Assembly (NCBI RefSeq): GCF_002879865.1
Contig: NZ_PNXY01000011.1
Location: 167,118-231,117 of the forward strand
DNA: 64,000 bases
Reading direction: 5' to 3'
DNA from: Paraburkholderia rhynchosiae
Lineage (GTDB): Bacteria > Pseudomonadota > Gammaproteobacteria > Burkholderiales > Burkholderiaceae
Part shown: one piece after another, positions 34,154-41,243 of the stretch
Position numbering within the stretch: the first letter of the stretch is position 1
How the letters are laid out: the number at the start of each line of letters is the position of its first letter
Made by a program: the position numbers and the translations under genes
The notes under the pieces: model-generated
The model's input: the letters and a program-made list of their open reading frames with translations, nothing else
What the model was told of the DNA's origin: nothing
Database searches by the model: none

Positions 34154-34942
34154 TCAGGACACCTGAAATCCTCCGTCGACAGCGAGCAATTGGCCTGTCA
34201 CATAGTCGGCAGCCGGAGAAGCAAAGAACAGGACCGCACTCGCGATATCCGCCGCGATCCCGATCCGACCCAAAGGCATGCGCCCCGGCTGGGTGATCGG
34301 CCCATGTGCCTGGTGGACTTTCGTGGATGCCGCTGCGCCCTCGGTTGCGACGCCGCCGGGAAGCACTGCATTGACGCGGATGCCGTCCGCGGCGAATTCG
34401 AGCGCGGCAACCTTTGTTAGATTATTCACGCCCGCTTTGGATGCGCCATAGTCACCGTTATCGAAAATCACGGGCTGCAGTGAGGCCACTGAAGAGATAT
34501 TGATGATCGATCCGCCGGCCTTGCCGGCTTGCATCCGTTTGATGGCTTCGCGCATGCACAGGAAAGTGCCGCGCAGATTCACCCGCAGCACACGGTCCCA
34601 TTTCTCCGCGGACGTATCGACAAAGCTCGTTTTCGGATAGATCCCGGCATTGTTGACCAGGATGTCGAGCCGGCCGAGCCTGGCATGCGTAGTATCGAAC
34701 ATCGCGCTAATCGAAGCTTCGTCTCCAATATCCACTTTGACCGCGATCGCCTTGCCCGACGCCTCTTCGATCTGCGCGACTGTGTGCAGTGCGCCCTCCT
34801 CGTTGAGATCGCCTGCGACGACAACCGCACCTGCTGACGCCAGCAGCAGTGCTGTCTCCCGTCCAATGCCCGACCCTGCGCCAGTGACGACTGCGACGCG
34901 CCCGTCGAGATTGAACAGGTCCGTTAACTTCGATGTACTCAT
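34154..34942 (-). CDS. Short-chain dehydrogenase/reductase
   Basis: 262 residues from the ATG at 34942, with GGAGGAGCA directly upstream. The cofactor motif is VTGAGSGIG; Asp in VAGDLN favours NAD(H). NNAG, the catalytic Ser (NISSVAS) and YGASK are all present, and VDGGF closes the fold as in classical SDRs. The product resembles FabG-like 3-oxoacyl reductases and hydroxyacyl/alcohol dehydrogenases. An ATGAAC-type site lies 35 bases before the start, as upstream of the thiolase, so it may belong to the same catabolic regulon. A LysR gene follows in the opposite flank on the same strand. Confidence 0.9.
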   Translation of the reverse strand: MSTSKLTDLFNLDGRVAVVTGAGSGIGRETALLLASAGAVVVAGDLNEEGALHTVAQIEEASGKAIAVKVDIGDEASISAMFDTTHARLGRLDILVNNAGIYPKTSFVDTSAEKWDRVLRVNLRGTFLCMREAIKRMQAGKAGGSIINISSVASLQPVIFDNGDYGASKAGVNNLTKVAALEFAADGIRVNAVLPGGVATEGAAASTKVHQAHGPITQPGRMPLGRIGIAADIASAVLFFASPAADYVTGQLLAVDGGFQVS

Positions 34943-34976
34943 TGCTCCTCCGGATGCTCGCCATGCGAACGGTTGT

Positions 34977-34994
34977 TTTATGAACGCCATTCGG
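34977..34994. promoter_or_regulatory. ATGAAC-type site upstream of SDR gene
   Basis: TTTATGAACGCCATTCGG matches the site before the thiolase in its first nine bases and in the spacing to TTC. Candidate operator. Confidence 0.4.
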
Positions 34995-35201
34995 AAACAT
35001 AAACCGCCAGACAAGCAGTGTCAAGGCGGCGATGAGTGGCAGCAAGCAGAAGGAAAGAAAGTGACGGGAGAACACACCGCGTAGTGCGGTGTGGGAAAGG
35101 AGAGAAAAGAGAGTAAGGCGATCCGCGCGGCGGCTCGAGAGCGTTCGCCGGCCGCGCCGGCTCGCGAGCGATAGTTGCAAACGGCCCGTTGTTGGGGCGA
35201 C

Positions 35202-36101
35202 TCAGTCGGGCGTGGGTGCCGCGAGTTCGCGAATGATATCGAGCATGGCCCGGTGGTAGGCCTTATGCGGTCGATCGGTCCAGACCAGGGAAACCTCGGT
35301 GTCGAACGATGTCGGAATGTCGTTTATGTCGACGAAAACAACCCCGTCCACCGGAAGGTGCCGTGCCGAATCCAGCATTAATCCGACGCCAAGCTCATTT
35401 GCGACGAGATTGAGCATCGTATAAGGATGCCGTGCCTGCTGGGTGACTTTGGGAGACAAGCCGGCTTCCCGCCGGGCGGCTTCGAACGCCGCGAACACGG
35501 GCTGGGACATTTGTTGCGGAAACATGATCAGGGGATACGCGGCGAGGTCGGCGACGCGGATACTGGCTTGCTGGGCCAACGGCCACCGTGCTGGAACGGC
35601 AGCCACCAACCTCATGCGTTCGATTGTGGAGCTTTCCAGACCTGACACGTCTGCCGCACTGGTGACGACCACCCCGAGATCGATGCTGCCGTTCTTGACG
35701 CTGGCTACCGTAAGCGCACTGCCGCGTTCGATCAAACGGACGTCGACGCCGGGCCATTGCCGACGCAGCGTCTGTATGGCGAGCGGCATGATGCGCATCG
35801 CGCACATCGGCACAAACGCAATGCTAAGGCTGGCCAACTCGTCCGCCGCCTGGCGCACGCGGCGCTCCGCTATTTCTGCTTGTGCGATCAAAGGTTTCGC
35901 TTCTGCGAGCAGCGCGGCGCCCGCAGTCGTCAACGAGACGCCACGCGGAGTACGCTCCAATAGCTTCGTTCCAAGCGACTCTTCGAGACGCATGATGGAT
36001 TGGCTCAGCGGCGGTTGCGCCATGCCCAGCCGCGCCGCGGCACGGCCGAAATGCTGGGTTTCGGCGACGGCGATAAAGTGCCTGAGGTGACGCAATTCCA
36101 T
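35202..36101 (-). CDS. LysR-family transcriptional regulator
   Basis: 299 residues. The N-terminal winged helix-turn-helix is typical (MELRHLRHFIAVAETQHFGRAAARLGMAQPPLSQSI). A periplasmic-binding-protein-like effector domain follows. Many family members regulate a neighbouring catabolic gene. The SDR gene lies downstream on the same strand, and no gene is divergent within 170 bases except the unknown heat-shock-module gene on the same strand. Its target cannot be fixed from position. Confidence 0.93.
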   Translation of the reverse strand: MELRHLRHFIAVAETQHFGRAAARLGMAQPPLSQSIMRLEESLGTKLLERTPRGVSLTTAGAALLAEAKPLIAQAEIAERRVRQAADELASLSIAFVPMCAMRIMPLAIQTLRRQWPGVDVRLIERGSALTVASVKNGSIDLGVVVTSAADVSGLESSTIERMRLVAAVPARWPLAQQASIRVADLAAYPLIMFPQQMSQPVFAAFEAARREAGLSPKVTQQARHPYTMLNLVANELGVGLMLDSARHLPVDGVVFVDINDIPTSFDTEVSLVWTDRPHKAYHRAMLDIIRELAAPTPD

Positions 36102-36107
36102 GACGTG

Positions 36108-36122
36108 ATATCGCTTTGATAT
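36108..36122. promoter_or_regulatory. Candidate LysR autoregulatory box
   Basis: ATATC-N5-GATAT, a perfect 5-bp inverted repeat of the T-N11-A type bound by LysR proteins, 7 bases before the lysR-family start codon. Confidence 0.5.
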
Positions 36123-36271
36123 GACTCGACGTCAAGAGAATATCCTTTTTGGACTGACGCAGCTAACCGTCCCTTTTCCGCTCGCTGAGGCACTCGATTC
36201 GAACGACGTGCCGTCATACCGGATGACCTCCCTATCCCCGGCGATGCCTGAAGCCCGCCTGCCGCACCGCA

Positions 36272-36655
36272 TCACTGGATCGGCGGCACCACCCCGAGCT
36301 TTTCGGCGAGCATCCTTTCGTAGACGCCGAAGTGCAGATCCACCTCCTCCTGCGTGACCACGGTCACGGAGATACTGATCTGTTCGGGCAGCAGACCCAG
36401 CACGGTCGCGATCGCCAGTTCCAGTTGCGGTGCACACAACCGGTCGTCGGCGAACGTGGTACCGACGGAAATCTCATAGCTTTTCTCCTGCCGCAACACC
36501 ACTTCGACCAGCCGCGCCCGTGCGCTCATGTTGCTGTCGATCGCCAGCCGGATGACGTCCACCGCGATGCGCATCGTCTCAGTCGGAAAACCCTTCGTTG
36601 AGCGCAAGCGGATACGGTGCCGCCCAAGGGTGACCCAGTCGTTGTCGAATTCCAT
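36272..36655 (-). CDS. Unknown 127-residue protein, predicted heat-shock regulated
   Basis: 127 residues from the ATG at 36655, preceded by GGAGG. The sequence looks like a compact alpha/beta protein: FDNDWVTLGRHRIRLRS, then a helix with TMRIAVDVIRLAIDSN, strands (ARLVEVVLRQEKSYEISVGTTF), and a C-terminal helix. No signal peptide or membrane segment. I do not recognise a family. A sigma-32-like promoter (CTTGAA-N14-CCCTATTT) lies upstream, and the gene is divergent from a thermometer-controlled hsp20. That context suggests a role in heat-shock proteostasis, which is inference. Confidence 0.7.
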   Translation of the reverse strand: MEFDNDWVTLGRHRIRLRSTKGFPTETMRIAVDVIRLAIDSNMSARARLVEVVLRQEKSYEISVGTTFADDRLCAPQLELAIATVLGLLPEQISISVTVVTQEEVDLHFGVYERMLAEKLGVVPPIQ

Positions 36656-36687
36656 GATGTCCTCCACATGTGTTTTGGATGTCGCGA

Positions 36688-36715
36688 AAATAGGGGTACG
36701 GCGATCGAATTCAAG
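36688..36715 (-). promoter_or_regulatory. Sigma-32-like promoter for the unknown gene
   Basis: On the minus strand CTTGAA (36715-36710), 14 bases, then CCCTATTT (36695-36688). This matches the RpoH consensus (CTTGAA, 13-15 bases, CCCCATnT) in nearly every position. Confidence 0.7.
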
Positions 36716-36736
36716 AACAGAAAGTCGCGACCAACC

Positions 36737-36764
36737 CTTGAAATTTTCGCGCGAAGTTCTATCT
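36737..36764 (+). promoter_or_regulatory. Sigma-32-like promoter for hsp20
   Basis: CTTGAAA (36737-36743), 13 bases, then TTCTATCT (36757-36764). The -35 box is perfect; the -10 box is a partial match to CCCCATnT. Confidence 0.6.
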
Positions 36765-36783
36765 TGAATTCCGCCAAGGCAGC

Positions 36784-36900
36784 CGCGCCAGCCAGTACCG
36801 GCGCGCTGCGTGTTTCGATTTGTTTGCCGGCATGGTGGCAGACGGACTGGAGCGCACAGGCTGGTCCGTCTTCCTGCTCGGATTGAAAGGAGGAACGACC
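36784..36900 (+). promoter_or_regulatory. ROSE-like RNA thermometer in the hsp20 leader
   Basis: TTCCTGCT (36871-36878) pairs with AGGAGGAA (36888-36895) across a 9-nt loop. The stem has seven Watson-Crick pairs and one G-G mismatch and closes off the Shine-Dalgarno sequence. A G-G pair in an anti-SD helix is the hallmark of ROSE thermometers. Upstream hairpins are GACGGAC/GTCCGTC (36841-36847 with 36864-36870), TGCC/GGCA (36825-36828 with 36837-36840) and CGCGCC/GGCGCG (36784-36789 with 36800-36805). The leader is therefore a multi-hairpin element of the kind known for small heat-shock genes of rhizobia and other proteobacteria. Confidence 0.7.
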
Positions 36901-37344
36901 ATGAGTGATCTCACCTTCGGGGCCGACCTTTTCAGCGAGTTCGACCGTCTGCAACGGCAGATGGCGAGCCTCCTGGGCGGCTTCCCTTTCAGCATCCGTT
37001 CGGGGCGTTTCGGCGCCTTCCCGCAGGTCAACATCGGCTCGACCGACGACTCGATTGAGATCGTCGCATTCGCGCCGGGTCTGGACCCGGCGAGCCTTGA
37101 CGTGTCGATCGACAAGGGATTGCTGACCATCAGCGGCGAGCGCAAACCGGTTTATCCGGACAAGCCCGGCGACGACACACGTGCCTACGCGCAGGAGCGC
37201 TTCTCCGGCTCATTCCGGCGCGTGATTGAACTCCCGCAGCATGCGGACCCGGACAAGGTTACCGCGCAGTACACCAACGGCTGCCTGAGCGTGAGCATGG
37301 GTAAGCGGGAGACGTCAAAACCCAAGGCCATCACTGTTCAATGA
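36901..37344 (+). CDS. Small heat-shock protein Hsp20 (alpha-crystallin)
   Basis: 147 residues from the ATG at 36901; AAAGGAGGAACGACC precedes it, so the longer frame starting upstream is rejected. The N-terminal arm (MSDLTFGADLFSEFDRLQRQM) is followed by the alpha-crystallin domain (about 45-135; SLDVSIDKGLLTISGER, DPDKVTAQYTNGCLSV) and a C-terminal tail with an I-x-V motif. It is an ATP-independent holdase that keeps unfolding proteins soluble. It is controlled by a sigma-32-like promoter and a ROSE-like thermometer. It is first of three genes: hsp20, small basic protein, second hsp20. Confidence 0.95.
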   Translation: MSDLTFGADLFSEFDRLQRQMASLLGGFPFSIRSGRFGAFPQVNIGSTDDSIEIVAFAPGLDPASLDVSIDKGLLTISGERKPVYPDKPGDDTRAYAQERFSGSFRRVIELPQHADPDKVTAQYTNGCLSVSMGKRETSKPKAITVQ

Positions 37345-37372
37345 AGCCGGTCACATAATTTAGGAGGCAATC

Positions 37373-37573
37373 ATGAGCGACACGATGGAAGTAGCCAGAA
37401 AAGAGGAAACGGCGGAAGTTCGGCGGCGGCCGCAGGGTCGCCGTCCGCCTCCGGGAAGTACGGGTGCAGCAAACCTTGGCGCGAGCGGGTTTGCGCGCCC
37501 GTCAGCCGGGGTCCGCACGGCCGGTTCCGGTGGGAGGACGGCAGGGCCGCTAGCCGCTCGCCGCCGCCAGTAA
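37373..37573 (+). CDS. Small basic, low-complexity protein between the hsp20 genes
   Basis: 66 residues; TAGGAGGCAATC gives a very good ribosome binding site. It has an acidic/basic start (MSDTMEVARKEETAEVRRR) and then Arg/Gly/Pro/Ala-rich sequence to the end, likely disordered. No family is recognised. It lies 28 bases after the first hsp20 and 41 bases before the second, all on one strand, so it is probably part of the same heat-shock transcript. Confidence 0.6.
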   Translation: MSDTMEVARKEETAEVRRRPQGRRPPPGSTGAANLGASGFARPSAGVRTAGSGGRTAGPLAARRRQ

Positions 37574-37587
37574 CTGAACTCACGAAT

Positions 37588-37606
37588 CCTTGTCATGACG
37601 TTAAGG
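37588..37606 (+). promoter_or_regulatory. Hairpin over the ribosome binding site of the second hsp20
   Basis: CCTT (37588-37591) can pair with AAGG of the Shine-Dalgarno (37603-37606), with GTC/GAC stacked inside. The stem is short and weak, so a temperature-sensitive role is possible but not established. Confidence 0.35.
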
Positions 37607-37614
37607 AGGTTGCG

Positions 37615-38178
37615 ATGAATACCGATCTGAAGAAGTGGAACCCGTTCAAGTTCCTTCGTCGAACGGATCGCAATGCCGATCCCAACAGTGGGGAAAGTGC
37701 GCCCGCCGGTGAACCATGGCGCGCGTCGTGGCCTGACATTCCACGGATTTTTTCGCGCGAGCCGTGGCGCGCCGTGGAGGAATTTTTCCACGACCCGCTT
37801 GCGGGCCGCGGCGCGCTGGAACGATGGTTTGGCGATTTCAGCTCGTCGAGATTCCAGCCGCGCATCGACGTTGTCGACGACGGACCGGTGCTGCGTGTGA
37901 CAGTCGAACTTCCGGGTATCGAGCGGGAAGATCTTAAAGTGAGCGTCGAGGACGGAGCGATCGTACTGCGCGGTGAAAAAAAGCAGGACGCGCGCAGCGA
38001 GGAAGACGGCTGCTACCGGCTCGAGCGTGCTTATGGAAGCTTCATGCGCACCATACCGATGCCGGAAAACGCGGAACCCGAGCGTGCTCTCGCGAAGTTC
38101 GAGAACGGGGTGCTCACGTTGACCGTACCGAAATCGGAGCCGCCGCGATCCGCGAGCCACACGATCGATATCGGCTAA
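37615..38178 (+). CDS. Small heat-shock protein Hsp20, second copy
   Basis: 187 residues with AAGGAGG upstream of the ATG. The N-terminal arm is longer than in the first copy (about 80 residues, Trp/Pro-rich: WNPFKFLRR, WRASWPDIPRIFSREPW). The alpha-crystallin domain follows (FQPRIDVVDDGPVLRVTVELPGIEREDLKV, FENGVLTLTVPK), and the tail carries an I-x-I motif (TIDIG). It differs enough from the first copy to suggest hetero-oligomers or separate clients. It ends 47 bases before tRNA-Lys. Confidence 0.95.
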   Translation: MNTDLKKWNPFKFLRRTDRNADPNSGESAPAGEPWRASWPDIPRIFSREPWRAVEEFFHDPLAGRGALERWFGDFSSSRFQPRIDVVDDGPVLRVTVELPGIEREDLKVSVEDGAIVLRGEKKQDARSEEDGCYRLERAYGSFMRTIPMPENAEPERALAKFENGVLTLTVPKSEPPRSASHTIDIG

Positions 38179-38225
38179 TGTGGCGCGGCGATGCACCGCT
38201 CGCGCGGTGAACGACAGAGTCAAGT

Positions 38226-38301
38226 GGGCCGTTAGCTCAGCTGGTAGAGCAGCGGACTTTTAATCCGTTGGTCACTGGTTCGAATCCAGTACGGCCTACC
38301 A
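38226..38301 (+). tRNA. tRNA-Lys (anticodon TTT)
   Basis: 76 bases including an encoded CCA. Acceptor stem GGGCCGT/ACGGCCT (first pair G-U), D-arm AGCTCAGCTGGTAGAGC, anticodon stem GCGGA/TCCGT with loop CTTTTAA (anticodon TTT), T-arm CTGGTTCGAATCCAG. Confidence 0.97.
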
Positions 38302-38342
38302 GACTCGCACGACTTGCCGCATCGGGCGAAACCGGATTGCCT

Positions 38343-38723
38343 CTACTTCTCGCCGGACCGGTCGCTTTCACTGCGCCTTCTCGACACCGCTTCCCGCTCG
38401 TTCGCAACATCCTGAGCGCTGTCCTGAAGCTCGGCGTCACTGCACACCAGCCGCGGATGTCGCGGATCGTTGACGTCGATCTGGTGCCACGCGATCCGAT
38501 GGCGCCGCGAGCGGCTTTTGCGCTGCACCGCCTCACGCAGCAGTCGTGGGAGCAGTCCTAGCGCGAGGCGCTCAAGCAACGCGTCAGGACCGATGTGAAA
38601 TTCGCTGATGACCCAGGCGTCGCCGTCACGCATCACTTTGATCGCTTCTATGCGTCCGAGTGGCGTGCCCTCTCGCGACAGTACCTGCCGGCCGAGCAGG
38701 AGATCGACATTGAACTGCGTCAT
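38343..38723 (-). CDS. PRC-barrel domain protein B
   Basis: 126 residues from the ATG at 38723. The PRC-barrel pattern is visible: LLLGRQVLSREGTPLGRIEAIKV, WVISEFHIG, and a later RIAWHQIDV strand. A Arg/Ser-rich middle and a Glu/Arg-rich tail follow. PRC-barrels are small beta-domains that bind proteins or RNA or regulate membrane transporters. The start overlaps the stop of PRC-barrel protein A (ATGA at 38723-38720). It is the third gene of a coupled set: Nramp-like transporter, PRC A, PRC B. Confidence 0.75.
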   Translation of the reverse strand: MTQFNVDLLLGRQVLSREGTPLGRIEAIKVMRDGDAWVISEFHIGPDALLERLALGLLPRLLREAVQRKSRSRRHRIAWHQIDVNDPRHPRLVCSDAELQDSAQDVANEREAVSRRRSESDRSGEK

Positions 38724-39088
38724 GAGCGCGATCCCGGAATGCGCCCGACAATGTGGTCGCTCAGCCAGCGCTGCCAGCGGCCAAGCGGGGTATCGAGTAC
38801 ATCGACGTCCACCTGGATGTCGATCTTTATGGAGCGAACGCGGCTCCAGGGAATCCGGTACGGCTCGGCGTATCGTGCGCCGCCAATCCTCGCGGCGAGC
38901 CGCGCGACCCAACGTGCTGCGCGCTCGCCGATGCGCCGCGCCATCGTGACCGAGCCTGTCTCTATCGCAATCACTTCCGGCGGCCGGCCCGGGCGCAGTT
39001 CGGCGACGATACCGTCGACCCGCCCCATCTTCGCGCCGTGGCGATCCACCAACTGTTTATCGAGCACATCCCGCACAAGATCCATCAT
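38720..39088 (-). CDS. PRC-barrel domain protein A
   Basis: 122 residues from the ATG at 39088. LVDRHGAKMGRVDGIVAELRPGRPPEVIAIETG is the PRC-barrel half, and a second strand pair is RIPWSRVRSIKIDIQVDVDVLDTPLG. It shares its layout with protein B. Its start overlaps the stop of the Nramp-family gene (ATGA at 39088-39085). The two PRC proteins are likely soluble partners of that transporter, by analogy with regulatory domains of MgtE-type carriers; this is inference from coupling only. Confidence 0.75.
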   Translation of the reverse strand: MMDLVRDVLDKQLVDRHGAKMGRVDGIVAELRPGRPPEVIAIETGSVTMARRIGERAARWVARLAARIGGARYAEPYRIPWSRVRSIKIDIQVDVDVLDTPLGRWQRWLSDHIVGRIPGSRS

Positions 39089-40305
39089 GTCCCCCCGACT
39101 ATCTGCAGCGGCACCGTAACGATTGCCAGCACAAAGCTGAGCAAGACAATCGCGATGACTACGGCATTCGAAATCACGCCGTTGCGGTGCCGTCCGACAT
39201 AACTCTCGTCGTTCATCAGCGACAGGAATGGAACGACGGTAAGCGGTAGGCTCATGGCGGTCAGCGCCATGGAGAATACGGTCAAGTTCAGCGGGTCGAC
39301 GCCGGCAGCAATCGGGATCGCACTGATTGCCAGTGCGCACGTGTAGACGAGGCTGAACGCTGGATCTTCGCGGGGCTTGCGGTTCTCACCCCAGTTCCAG
39401 CCGAAGCCCTGCGCAAAGAAGTACGCCTGCTCCAGTGCGATCTCCAGCGTCGCGCCGAAGCAGGCAAAGGCGAGCGACGCGACGAACAGCACGAAGCCCC
39501 AGAAACCGAAGACCGCGACGAGCGTCAGCGGCAAGTGCTGATAGTCGTCGACGCGCGTAATGCCGTACGCTGGAAATACACACGCGGCGGCAATCAGTAC
39601 GGCGAGCGAAATACTCCCGCCAAACGCCATGCCGAGACCTGCGATGGCGCGGTTCGCGCCGAGATAGCCGCGGTCCCAGCGATCCTCGACCGCGCCGGAC
39701 GAATAGAACAGGAACAGGGACGGCGTGATCGACGCGCCGAGGATGCTCACAGCAGTGAACCAGTAGTTCGCGGGATCGTGATGCGGCAAACTGGGCAGCA
39801 TGCCCGCCGTCACCTGATGCCAGTCGGGCCTGAGCACGACAGCCGCGGCCACGAAGCTCAACGTGACGAGGCCGAGCAGCGACATGCCCTTTTCGATGAA
39901 CCCGAATGTGCTGCACCACAGCACAAGCCACGCGAGCATCGCAACGGGCAACGCCCACCATGGGTGCTTTATTCCTGTGGCCATCTCCAGCGCCACGCTG
40001 ACGCCTCCGATCTCCGCCGATAGCACCAGCATATTGACGATCAGCGTCGCGACGAATGGCAACATGAAGAACTTGATGCCGAACCGGTGGCGAATGCCGT
40101 CGGCGATCGTATGCTGGCTCACCGCTGCGAAGCGACCCGCCATCTCGGCGAGAAAGATGATGCACACCGTGCCGAGAACGATTGGCCAGCCGAGCTGGAA
40201 ACGAAACGCTGCGCCGCCCTGCGCCGCTGTCGACAGCGATCCCATCTCGAGAAAGCCGCCGACGCTCGTCACGATGCCGAGGGATATCTCGAGCAGCTTC
40301 TTCAT
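39085..40305 (-). CDS. Non-canonical Nramp-family metal transporter
   Basis: 406 residues from the ATG at 40305, with about 11 membrane helices. The overall pattern is Nramp (LEISLGIVTSVGG at helix 1, TIADGIRHRFG, ALEMATGIKHPWWALPVA), but the two metal-binding motifs are changed. Where canonical Nramp has DPGN in helix 1 this protein reads GFLEMGS, and where it has MPH in helix 6 it reads TPSLFLFYSSG. Related Nramp proteins lacking DPGN are known to transport Mg or Al rather than Mn/Fe, so the substrate here is open. It is coupled to two PRC-barrel genes and follows a two-component pair by 253 bases. Confidence 0.88.
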   Translation of the reverse strand: MKKLLEISLGIVTSVGGFLEMGSLSTAAQGGAAFRFQLGWPIVLGTVCIIFLAEMAGRFAAVSQHTIADGIRHRFGIKFFMLPFVATLIVNMLVLSAEIGGVSVALEMATGIKHPWWALPVAMLAWLVLWCSTFGFIEKGMSLLGLVTLSFVAAAVVLRPDWHQVTAGMLPSLPHHDPANYWFTAVSILGASITPSLFLFYSSGAVEDRWDRGYLGANRAIAGLGMAFGGSISLAVLIAAACVFPAYGITRVDDYQHLPLTLVAVFGFWGFVLFVASLAFACFGATLEIALEQAYFFAQGFGWNWGENRKPREDPAFSLVYTCALAISAIPIAAGVDPLNLTVFSMALTAMSLPLTVVPFLSLMNDESYVGRHRNGVISNAVVIAIVLLSFVLAIVTVPLQIVGGT

Positions 40306-40558
40306 CTGTTCCGGCTCCGGCAGGACACAGCCACGCTGCAGCATATGCCGTTCCCGGTGGCACAGCGGCGTGCAGCTGGAGCGACGGCACCGCGGCGACG
40401 CGGTAATGGCGGTGATCGGCGCAATGCCGCGCATGGAGCTTGGCAAGGCGACTGGCATCGCCCGAACACACCGGCTGCGGCTGCCAGGGCAAGCTATCTT
40501 TTCTTTAAGTTCGTCCCCTCAAAGTTGCTGCGTTGAAAATCTGATTGTTCAGCGCTCG

Positions 40559-41233
40559 TTATTCAGGATCTTTCCGCCGGAGGATGTAGCCCAGGCCCCG
40601 CAGCGTCGTGATCTGCGCGCTCGAGTTGATGAGATGCTTGCGCAAACGGTGAATGTAGATGTCGATGGCATCCGCACTCGGTTCATCATCCAGACTGAAC
40701 ACGCTTTCCATCAGCATGGATTTCGACACGGTCTTGCCCTGTCGCAACATCAGCGTTTCGAGGACGGTATGTTCGCGGCGCCGCAGCGCCAGTCGTGCTT
40801 CGTTGTGAAAGAACTCTCGCGTGTCGGATATGTACTGCAGGTCGCCACAGGTGAGACACGAGGACATGCCCCCCGATTGCCGGCGGATGAGTGCCTTGAT
40901 ACGCGCAACCAGCTCGCGCGCGTCGAATGGCTTGACAACATAGTCGTCGGCACCTGTAGTGAAACAGTCGACCTTGTCCTCGGTCGAACCATGCGCCGTC
41001 AGCATGATCACCGGCACCATGTCGCCGCGACGGCGCAATCGTGCGAGCACCTCCCTCCCATCCATTCGTGGCAGACGAAGATCCAGCACCACTACGTCGT
41101 AGCGTTGCGTCGTGAGAAGTGCGTCCGCACGTTCGCCGTCAGGGACGCAGTCGACCGCGAAGTTCTCGAGGCGCAGCAGGTTGACAGTCCAGTGTGCAAG
41201 CTCAATGTTGTCTTCGACCAGCAGTAACTTCAT
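40559..41233 (-). CDS. OmpR/PhoB-type response regulator
   Basis: 224 residues. The receiver domain has the acidic pocket (VEDN), the phospho-acceptor Asp 51 (VVLDLRLPRMDG) and Lys 101 (VVKPFDARE). The C-terminal winged helix (YISDTREFFHNE to LRGLGYILRRK) binds DNA. The linker carries CLTC (Cys 126 and 129). It lies 10 bases after the sensor kinase gene. The sequence is of the TctD/QseB kind. The Nramp-PRC genes follow on the same strand and are the most likely targets. Confidence 0.93.
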   Translation of the reverse strand: MKLLLVEDNIELAHWTVNLLRLENFAVDCVPDGERADALLTTQRYDVVVLDLRLPRMDGREVLARLRRRGDMVPVIMLTAHGSTEDKVDCFTTGADDYVVKPFDARELVARIKALIRRQSGGMSSCLTCGDLQYISDTREFFHNEARLALRRREHTVLETLMLRQGKTVSKSMLMESVFSLDDEPSADAIDIYIHRLRKHLINSSAQITTLRGLGYILRRKDPE

Positions 41234-41243
41234 CGGACATTCC

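Noticed and set aside
36820..36900. Upstream start for the first hsp20
   Set aside because: The added residues lie in the hairpin leader and are not Hsp20-like; the ATG at 36901 has the strong ribosome binding site.
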